Assembly: GCA_043760535.1 (NCBI GenBank)
Contig: JAYUOV010000199.1
Location: 1-11,578, forward strand
Length of the DNA: 11,578 nt
Source: JAZKFT01 sp043760535
GTDB lineage: Bacteria > Bacteroidota > Bacteroidia > Chitinophagales > Chitinophagaceae
Direction of reading: 5' to 3'
This document shows, piece by piece, positions 5,855 through 11,578 of this stretch. A program made the position numbers and the translations under genes. The notes below the pieces were generated by a model. The model had not been told where the DNA came from and searched no databases. It worked only from the letters and a program-made list of their open reading frames with translations. The stretch's first letter is position 1. Each line of letters opens with the position of its first letter.

Positions 5855-6937
5855 ATGAATATCTGGTTATTACTTGGCATCGTTGCAATGGTGTTTATTG
5901 TCATCTTTCAGATTGCAAAGGCAAGTGAATACGTGGGCGTATTAAAGGGAGAAAAGGCAAGTCGTGAACAGGGCAATCGTATCAATGCATTTATGATGCT
6001 TGCATTCTTGGTTTTTGGTATTGCAGGCGCCTATCTATGTAACAAGTGGTTTTATCCCAAAACACTTTTCGTACAAGGCAGTTCCTCAAAGGAAGGTGAA
6101 ATGATTGATACCATGTTTATGATAACTACAGCCGTTACCGGGTTTATCTTTCTTTTAACCCAGGTGGCTTTGTTTTGGTTTTCTTATAAGTATCAAGAAA
6201 AGGAAGGCCGCAAGGTTCTGTATATTCCACACAATAATACACTTGAGCTCGTTTGGACGATTATACCGGCTATCGTTTTAACTGTTTTGGTTGTTTTTGG
6301 TTTAAAACATTGGTACAAGATTACTGGCGATCCTCCAAAAGATGCGATGGTAGTAGAAGTTATCGGAAAACAATTTGGATGGATTTATCGTTATCCAGGT
6401 AAAGATGGTGAGTTAGGCAAAAAGCGTTACACACTTATTAAAGAAGCAGAGGGTAATACTTTAGGGCAAGATTGGGCGGATACGAAAAATTATGATGACC
6501 TTATGCCAAGTACGCTATATCTGATAAAAGATAAGCCTGTAAAATTAGTAATTGGAAGTAGAGATGTAATACATGATGTTGGTTTGCCTCATTTTAGGTT
6601 AAAGATGGATGCCGTTCCGGGAATACCTACAACACTTTGGTTCACCCCAAAATGGACAACCAAAGAGATGAAGGAACGTACTAATAATCCAGAGTTTGTG
6701 TATGAATTGGTTTGTGATCAGCTTTGTGGAGCCAGCCATTACGCTATGAGAGGGGTAATAGAAGTAGTTACACAAGAAGAGTTTGATGCAATTATGATAA
6801 AGCAAAAGCCAAACTACTACGCAGTGTTTCCTGATAAAGACCCAGAATCTAAACCAGTGGCTGCCGCAGCTGATACTACTAAGAAAGCTGTAGTAATGGC
6901 TGCAGCTGGAGCCGGTGGAAACAAAACAAAAAAGTAA
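5855..6937 (+). CDS. coxB: Cytochrome c oxidase subunit II (CuA subunit)
   Basis: CoxB accepts electrons at its binuclear CuA centre and passes them to subunit I. The 360-residue product has hydrophobic segments near 2-20, 47-64, 88-108 and 131-150. That is two more than the classical subunit II hairpin, a known Bacteroidota variation. It then has a periplasmic cupredoxin domain with EVIGKQFGWIYRYPG (168-182) and all CuA ligands: His240, Cys287, Cys291, His295 and Met298, in DVIHDVGLPHFRLK and CDQLCGASHYAM. Position 289, where many homologues have Glu, is Gln; this residue binds CuA through its backbone, so function should be kept. There is no fused cytochrome c domain. The last 25 or so residues are Ala/Lys-rich and low-complexity. 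It precedes coxA by 43 bases. The call is secure. Confidence 0.96.
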   Translation: MNIWLLLGIVAMVFIVIFQIAKASEYVGVLKGEKASREQGNRINAFMMLAFLVFGIAGAYLCNKWFYPKTLFVQGSSSKEGEMIDTMFMITTAVTGFIFLLTQVALFWFSYKYQEKEGRKVLYIPHNNTLELVWTIIPAIVLTVLVVFGLKHWYKITGDPPKDAMVVEVIGKQFGWIYRYPGKDGELGKKRYTLIKEAEGNTLGQDWADTKNYDDLMPSTLYLIKDKPVKLVIGSRDVIHDVGLPHFRLKMDAVPGIPTTLWFTPKWTTKEMKERTNNPEFVYELVCDQLCGASHYAMRGVIEVVTQEEFDAIMIKQKPNYYAVFPDKDPESKPVAAAADTTKKAVVMAAAGAGGNKTKK

Positions 6938-6980
6938 AAGCACGACGGTATATTCCGTTAAAAGATAAGCATAAAGATCA

Positions 6981-8801
6981 ATGAGTAACGAAGCAGTAAT
7001 TTCATCAAATGTTGGTACAATAGCAGTACCAGATACCCACCACGGTGAGCATCACGAACACCATCACGAACAGTCTTTCATATCGAAGTATGTCTTCAGT
7101 ATGGATCACAAAACAATTGCTAAGCAGTTCCTTATCACAGGCATAATTTGGGCTATCATTGGTGGTCTGTTTTCTGTTTTGTTTCGTTTACAATTAGGTT
7201 ATCCCGATGCCACTTTCCCATGGTTAGAAGATTTATTGGGTCATTGGGCCGAAGGTGGAAAAATAAAGCCCCAATTTTATTATGCCTTGGTAACCATGCA
7301 CGGAACTGTTCTTGTATTTTTTGTATTAACAGCAGGGTTAAGTGGAACATTTGCTAATTTTCTTATCCCTCTACAAATTGGTGCAAGAGATATGGCCTCG
7401 CCATTCCTTAATATGCTTTCTTACTGGTTCTTCCTTATTTCCAGTATTGTAATGGTGTCTTCTCTTTTTGTTCAAACTGGCCCTTTTAGCGGAGGATGGA
7501 CGGCCTACCCGCCACTGAGTGCTTTGAAAGATGCATCCGAAGGTTCTAAGATGGGCATGGATTTGTGGATTACAAGTATGGCATTGTTTGTTGTTTCATC
7601 TTTATTAGGTGGCCTTAACTATATTGCCACAATACTCAACATGCGTACAAAGGGTATGAGCATGACCCGCTTGCCATTAACAATTTGGGCATTATTTTTT
7701 ACTGCAGTTTTGGGTGTTTTGAGCTTCCCTGTTTTGTTAAGTGGTTTCATTTTGCTAATATTCGATCGCAATTTGGGCACAAGTTTTTACCTCAGTGATA
7801 TTTTCGTTGCCGGAAAAGGTGCGCTGCCCAATGAAGGCGGTAGTGCTATACTTTTTCAGCACCTATTCTGGTTCTTAGGTCACCCCGAAGTGTATATTAT
7901 TCTTTTACCAGCAATGGGTATGGTTTCAGAAATTATATCTACAAACAGCCGTAAGCCTATTTTTGGTTATATGGCCATGGTTGGTTCCTTGTTTGCAATT
8001 ACCATTTTAGCGTTTTTAGTGTGGGCACACCACATGTTTGTTACTGGCTTAAATCCATTCCTTGGTTCCATATTTGTGCTACTTACATTGCTTATTGCGG
8101 TACCAAGTGCCATCAAGGTTTTTAACTGGCTTACTACTATTTGGCGTGGAAACATTCGTTTTACACCAGCAACATTGTTTGCGTTGGGTTTTGTAAGCTT
8201 ATTTATTAGTGGCGGTCTTACTGGTATATTTCTAGGTAACTCAGCACTCGATATACATTTACATGACACCTATTTTGTAGTAGCACACTTTCATATAGTA
8301 ATGGGTGTCGCATCATTCTTTGGCTTGTTTGCAGGGGTCTATCATTGGTTTCCAAAAATGTTTGGCCGATACCTCAACAATACGCTTGGATATATCCATT
8401 TCTGGGGAACTATTATTGGTGCTTACCTCATTTTCTGGCCTATGCACTACGAAGGCCTTGCTGGTATGGCTCGTCGCCTGTACGATCCAAGAGGTTATGT
8501 TTCATTTAATCAGTTCGAAGATCTCAATCGCTTTATCTCAGTAGTTTCAATTATTGTATTTACTTTACAATTGATGTTTGTTTTTAACTTCTTCTACTCA
8601 ATATTTAAAGGTAGAAAAGTACAAACCAAAAACCCATGGAATAGTAATACTTTGGAGTGGACTACTCCTATACGCCCCGGTCATGGTAACTGGCCTGGTG
8701 ATATTCCCGAAGTACACCGTTGGGCTTATGATTATGGTAAAGATGGTGTTGACTTTACTCCACAAACTACACCAGTTGGTGAGCATGAATCGAAGCACTA
8801 A
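6981..8801 (+). CDS. coxA: Cytochrome c oxidase subunit I (A-type haem-copper oxidase)
   Basis: CoxA is the catalytic subunit that reduces O2 to water and pumps protons. The 606-residue product has 12 expected helices. His107 and His438 are the low-spin haem ligands, His436 the haem a3 ligand, and His301, His350 and His351 the CuB ligands. Tyr305 in GHPEVY is the residue cross-linked to His301. Glu303 in the same motif corresponds to Glu286 of Rhodobacter sphaeroides. Asp137 and Asn144 match D-channel Asp132 and Asn139, and Lys379 matches K-channel Lys362. This makes it an A1-type pump, probably aa3. The N-terminus carries an unusual HHGEHHEHHHE run (20-30) before the first helix. The ATG at 6981 gives a leader typical of Bacteroidota CoxA. 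An intrinsic terminator follows 11 bases after the stop, and no coxC is attached. Confidence 0.97.
   Translation: MSNEAVISSNVGTIAVPDTHHGEHHEHHHEQSFISKYVFSMDHKTIAKQFLITGIIWAIIGGLFSVLFRLQLGYPDATFPWLEDLLGHWAEGGKIKPQFYYALVTMHGTVLVFFVLTAGLSGTFANFLIPLQIGARDMASPFLNMLSYWFFLISSIVMVSSLFVQTGPFSGGWTAYPPLSALKDASEGSKMGMDLWITSMALFVVSSLLGGLNYIATILNMRTKGMSMTRLPLTIWALFFTAVLGVLSFPVLLSGFILLIFDRNLGTSFYLSDIFVAGKGALPNEGGSAILFQHLFWFLGHPEVYIILLPAMGMVSEIISTNSRKPIFGYMAMVGSLFAITILAFLVWAHHMFVTGLNPFLGSIFVLLTLLIAVPSAIKVFNWLTTIWRGNIRFTPATLFALGFVSLFISGGLTGIFLGNSALDIHLHDTYFVVAHFHIVMGVASFFGLFAGVYHWFPKMFGRYLNNTLGYIHFWGTIIGAYLIFWPMHYEGLAGMARRLYDPRGYVSFNQFEDLNRFISVVSIIVFTLQLMFVFNFFYSIFKGRKVQTKNPWNSNTLEWTTPIRPGHGNWPGDIPEVHRWAYDYGKDGVDFTPQTTPVGEHESKH
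7050..7073 (+). repeat. 12-bp tandem duplication encoding His-rich N-terminus of CoxA
   Basis: CATCACGAACAC (7050-7061) is followed directly by CATCACGAACAG (7062-7073), one mismatch. The pair encodes HHEH and HHEQ and lengthens the His-rich leader of CoxA. It resembles a slippage duplication kept in frame. Confidence 0.8.
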
Positions 8802-8812
8802 ATCATATTGTT

Positions 8813-8846
8813 AATCCCGCCTTGTGGCGGGATTTTTTCTTTTTTT
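8813..8846 (+). terminator. Rho-independent terminator of the act-cox operon
   Basis: A perfect 9-bp stem, AATCCCGCC (8813-8821) with GGCGGGATT (8826-8834), has a 4-base TTGT loop. It is followed by a nearly unbroken T-run to 8846. It begins 11 bases after the coxA stop and ends 12 bases before the asnB ATG. This is a textbook intrinsic terminator for the upstream operon. Confidence 0.93.
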
Positions 8847-8858
8847 AGCTTAAAAATT

Positions 8859-10745
8859 ATGTGCGGAATAGCCGGTATTGTATCAACCCGAAATATGGGC
8901 ATCCTAGAGGCGAAAGTGCAGTTGAAGGCCATGACGGATGCAATTGCTCATCGTGGCCCCGACGGAGAAGGTTTTTGGGTAAATGAAAATGGTATTGTAG
9001 GGTTTGGTCACCGCCGATTAAAAATTATCGACCTCAGCAATGAAGCCGCTCAACCAATGCAGTATGGAGTTTCTTTGGAGACTGGCAATACAGCATTACC
9101 ACGGTTTACCATTACCTATAACGGGGAAATTTACAATTACAAAGAATTAAAAAGCGAACTGCAGGCCAAGGGTTACTCGTTTAAAACAGAAAGCGATACA
9201 GAAGTAATATTGGCAGCTTACGATTGCTGGAAGGCTGAATGTTTGAAATATTTCGATGGCATGTTCGCCTTTGCAATATGGGACCAACAGGCACAAAAAC
9301 TATTTTGTGCCAGAGACCGCTTTGGCGAAAAGCCATTTTATTTTTATACCAATGAAACTCGCTTTTTGTTTGCCAGCGAAATGAAAGCCCTTTGGGCTGC
9401 GGGTGTACCTAAAAACACTAATGAATCTCAACTACTTAATTACCTGACCATTGGGTTAGTACAAAATTCAGTTTGTCATGATGAAACCTTTTTTAAAGAT
9501 GTTTTCAGTCTGCAACCCGGTCATCATCTTACTCTAAAAATGCCATCATTTCATATAGAGTTAGAAAGGTATTGGGATTTGGATAAGGAAACCACCGACA
9601 CTTATATTTCAGAAAATCAAGCCGTAGAAAAGTTTTCTATTCTACTACAACAATCAGTAAGCAGAAGGCTGCGAAGCGATGTAAAAGTGGGTACCAGCCT
9701 TAGTGGCGGCTTAGATAGTTCCAGCATTGTTTCCACTACATCACAAATTACAAATCACCTATCAAAAATCACCAGCTTCTCCGCTGTTTTTCCCGGTTTT
9801 GAAAAAGATGAAACAAATTTTATAAATGAAGTAACTGCAAAGTTTGGAATAGAAAATTTTAAAACAACACCCACTGCGGAGCAGTTGAATGCAGACTTTG
9901 ACAAACTGATGTACCACCAGGAAGAACCTTTTCAATCGCTCAGTATTTATGCCCAATACAAAGTGTATGAACTGGCAAAACAGCATGGAACAACGGTTAT
10001 ATTAGATGGGCAGGGAGCCGATGAAATCCTGGCCGGTTATCACAAATATTATCATTGGTACTGGCAGGAGTTATTGGCCAATGGTCAATGGTCATTAGTT
10101 AATAACGAAATCAATGCAGCCAGAAAACTTGGTGTAACGGATGAATGGAACTGGAAAAACAGACTTGCCGCTTTTATGCCGGAAACTGCCACAAAGGCAT
10201 TGGAGCAGAGAACAACAAAACTGCAGCAGCAGAACCCATTTATTAATAGAGATTTTTTAGAAGCAGGCTCAAAAAATAGTATTGTAAAAAAGCCTGTGGT
10301 GCGTAAGCTGAACGATATTTTGTACCATGACACTTGCCAGGCAGGCTTGCAGGAATTACTCCGCTATGCCGACCGCAACAGTATGGCACATGGCCGGGAA
10401 GTAAGGCTTCCATTTCTTAATCATGAACTGGTGCAATTTGTGTTTTCGTTACCAGCTCATTTTAAAATAAAAGAAGGCTTTACTAAGTGGATTTTAAGAA
10501 AAACTATGGACACAAAGTTGCCAGCATCCATAACATGGCGAACAGATAAAATAGGCTACGAACCGCCACAACAGCAATGGATGCAGCATAAAGCCATACA
10601 GGATAAAATAATGGATAGCCGTAAAAAGTTGGTGGATGAACGAATATTGAAACCTTCCATTTTACAAGAACCCATAAATGCAAAAGCTGCACATCAGGCA
10701 GGGAACGAGGATTTCCGATGCCTGTGTGCAGCTATGGTTGTGTGA
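8859..10745 (+). CDS. asnB: Asparagine synthase (glutamine-hydrolysing)
   Basis: This enzyme makes asparagine from aspartate, ATP and glutamine in the cytosol (EC 6.3.5.4). The start at 8859 gives MCGIAGIVS, leaving Cys2 as the processed N-terminal nucleophile of the class II glutamine amidotransferase domain. The open frame extends upstream to 8808, but that would bury Cys2 behind 17 residues translated from the terminator. The N-terminal domain shows HRGPDG (31-36), YNGEIYN (87-93) and SDTEV (112-116). The synthetase domain has the PP-loop SGGLDSSS (282-289), LDGQGADEILAGY (382-394) and YADRNSMAHGREVRLPFL (503-520). At 628 residues it is the usual length, with no break. It is the first gene after the act-cox terminator. 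Bacteroidota often hold several asnB paralogues, some tied to polysaccharide modification, so the physiological substrate is likely but not proven. Confidence 0.93.
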   Translation: MCGIAGIVSTRNMGILEAKVQLKAMTDAIAHRGPDGEGFWVNENGIVGFGHRRLKIIDLSNEAAQPMQYGVSLETGNTALPRFTITYNGEIYNYKELKSELQAKGYSFKTESDTEVILAAYDCWKAECLKYFDGMFAFAIWDQQAQKLFCARDRFGEKPFYFYTNETRFLFASEMKALWAAGVPKNTNESQLLNYLTIGLVQNSVCHDETFFKDVFSLQPGHHLTLKMPSFHIELERYWDLDKETTDTYISENQAVEKFSILLQQSVSRRLRSDVKVGTSLSGGLDSSSIVSTTSQITNHLSKITSFSAVFPGFEKDETNFINEVTAKFGIENFKTTPTAEQLNADFDKLMYHQEEPFQSLSIYAQYKVYELAKQHGTTVILDGQGADEILAGYHKYYHWYWQELLANGQWSLVNNEINAARKLGVTDEWNWKNRLAAFMPETATKALEQRTTKLQQQNPFINRDFLEAGSKNSIVKKPVVRKLNDILYHDTCQAGLQELLRYADRNSMAHGREVRLPFLNHELVQFVFSLPAHFKIKEGFTKWILRKTMDTKLPASITWRTDKIGYEPPQQQWMQHKAIQDKIMDSRKKLVDERILKPSILQEPINAKAAHQAGNEDFRCLCAAMVV

Positions 10746-10785
10746 TGGGATGTTTTACAAAGTACTTGTAACAGAATAACAGCAC

Positions 10786-10808
10786 AAATACCACTTAGTG
10801 GGTATTTT
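10786..10808 (+). terminator. Possible terminator after asnB
   Basis: AAATACCAC (10786-10794) can pair with GTGGGTATTT (10798-10807) around a TTA loop, with one bulged G. A short TTTT precedes ATCC, so the U-tract is weak. It lies 40 bases after the asnB stop. A separate inverted repeat TTACAA/TTGTAA (10755-10760, 10766-10771) sits just upstream. Confidence 0.5.
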
Positions 10809-10830
10809 ATCCTGCTAATCAGTTGATAGT

Positions 10831-10861
10831 TTCGTGGTTCATTAAATAAGCCACACCTTTG
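10831..10861 (+). promoter_or_regulatory. Weak candidate Bacteroidota-type promoter for the downstream PLP enzyme gene
   Basis: CACCTTTG (10854-10861) matches the Bacteroidota -7 consensus TAnnTTTG at all but the first base. A poor -33 candidate (TTCG, 10831-10834) lies 19 bases upstream. Transcription would start some 7 bases on, leaving a leader of about 25 bases before the ATG at 10895. Read from consensus only. Confidence 0.3.
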
Positions 10862-10894
10862 CCCACTTATATAAGACTAAAAAAGTAAAGAATA

Positions 10895-11578
10895 ATGCAT
10901 ATTAATACCAAACTAATACACGCCGGCGCCGAGCCAGACCCAAGTACAGGAGCCATAATGACGCCGATTTATCAAACAAGCACGTATGTACAGGCTGCTC
11001 CTGGTAATCATAAAGGGTACGAATACGCCAGAAGCCAGAACCCTACCCGCAAAGCTTTGGAAGATGCCTACGCCATTATAGAGAATGCAAAGTTTGGACT
11101 GGCATTTAGCAGCGGCGTAGCGGCTACAGACAGTGTAATAAAACTATTGCAACCCGGCGACGAAGTAATAGCAGCCAATGATATGTATGGCGGTACTTAC
11201 CGCTTGTTTACCAAAGTTTACGAGAAATTCGGCATTAAATTTTTTTATGTAGATACTACCAATGCCGCCAATATTACCCCGCTGATAACTGCCAATACAA
11301 AGCTGATTTGGCTGGAAACACCCACCAATCCGCTGATGAATATTACGGATATTGCTGCTGTAGCCGCCATTGCCAAGCCACATAACATAATGGTATGTGT
11401 AGATAATACTTTTGCCAGCCCTTACCTGCAAAATCCGCTGGATATGGGTGCTGATATTGTAATGCACAGTGCTACCAAATACCTAGGTGGCCATAGCGAT
11501 GTAATACAAGGTGCCTTAATGATGAACGACCAAAAACTAAGGGACGATTTATATTTTATACAAAAAAGTTGTGGTGCC
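10895..11578 (+). CDS. PLP-dependent Cys/Met metabolism enzyme, cystathionine gamma-synthase/lyase family (3'-truncated by window)
   Basis: This trans-sulfuration-family enzyme uses PLP for gamma-replacement or gamma-elimination on homoserine-derived substrates or cystathionine. The first 228 residues are present, and the frame runs off the window end at SCGA. Seen here are the N-terminal MTPIYQTSTY, the phosphate-binding YEYARSQNPTR (42-52; Tyr44 and Arg46 act across the dimer), FSSGVAATDS (71-80), DMYGGTYRLF (96-105; Tyr98 would stack on PLP), LETPTNPLM (140-148), VDNTFASP (169-176; Asp170 for the PLP nitrogen) and HSATKYLGGHSD (191-202; Lys195 forms the Schiff base). The missing C-terminal part, about 150 residues, holds the substrate-specificity region, so cystathionine gamma-synthase and gamma-lyase cannot be told apart. 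The ATG at 10895 is preceded by an A-rich AAAGTAAAG leader. It follows asnB by 149 bases and probably has its own promoter. Confidence 0.9.
   Translation, partial: MHINTKLIHAGAEPDPSTGAIMTPIYQTSTYVQAAPGNHKGYEYARSQNPTRKALEDAYAIIENAKFGLAFSSGVAATDSVIKLLQPGDEVIAANDMYGGTYRLFTKVYEKFGIKFFYVDTTNAANITPLITANTKLIWLETPTNPLMNITDIAAVAAIAKPHNIMVCVDNTFASPYLQNPLDMGADIVMHSATKYLGGHSDVIQGALMMNDQKLRDDLYFIQKSCGA

Noticed and set aside
8808..8858. Upstream start for the asparagine synthase frame
   Set aside because: It would translate the terminator hairpin and displace the catalytic Cys2 of the amidotransferase domain.
10755..10771. Inverted repeat TTACAA-AGTAC-TTGTAA after asnB as an operator
   Set aside because: Short arms in AT-rich DNA with no second site. 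It could be part of 3' end structure, but I cannot support a regulator site.
11144..11467. 107-codon - strand open frame near the window end
   Set aside because: It lies antisense within the clearly conserved PLP-enzyme gene and has no family features.

Overview
The window comes from a member of the Bacteroidota. The Chitinophagaceae or a related family is my best guess, based on an ActB-type protein with its Fe-S domain at the C-terminus, the gene order act-coxB-coxA, AT-rich spacers and A-rich leaders with little Shine-Dalgarno signal. The family assignment is inference. All supported genes lie on the + strand.

Bases 1-8801 form a respiratory operon. It encodes most of alternative complex III (ACIII, a quinol:cytochrome c/oxidase oxidoreductase) followed by an A-type cytochrome c oxidase. 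The order is the C-terminal Fe-S part of actB (cut by the window start), actC (NrfD/PsrC-type membrane protein), actD (DUF3341 protein), actE (monohaem c lipoprotein), actF (second NrfD-like membrane protein), coxB (CuA subunit II) and coxA (haem-copper subunit I). Electrons would pass from menaquinol through the ACIII Fe-S clusters and haems c to CuA and then to the haem a/a3-CuB centre. ActA should lie upstream, out of view. No coxC (subunit III) follows coxA. A strong intrinsic terminator closes the unit at 8813-8846.

Bases 8859-10745 encode a glutamine-hydrolysing asparagine synthase (asnB type), starting only 12 bases after the terminator U-tract. A spacer of about 150 bases holds a possible terminator and a weak promoter candidate. 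It is followed by the 5' part of a PLP-dependent Cys/Met-metabolism enzyme (cystathionine gamma-synthase/lyase family), which is cut by the window end.

The most unusual stretch is the 453-base gap between actB and actC. It interrupts an otherwise compact operon. A 9-bp direct repeat (TGACCGTTG) flanks about 401 bases that contain a 32-base imperfect inverted repeat. Deleting one repeat copy plus the interior would restore a 43-base actB-actC spacer, so this looks like a small non-autonomous mobile or dispersed repeat element with a target-site duplication. It appears to have landed in a hairpin immediately after the actB stop codon. Other spacers carry short degenerate repeats.
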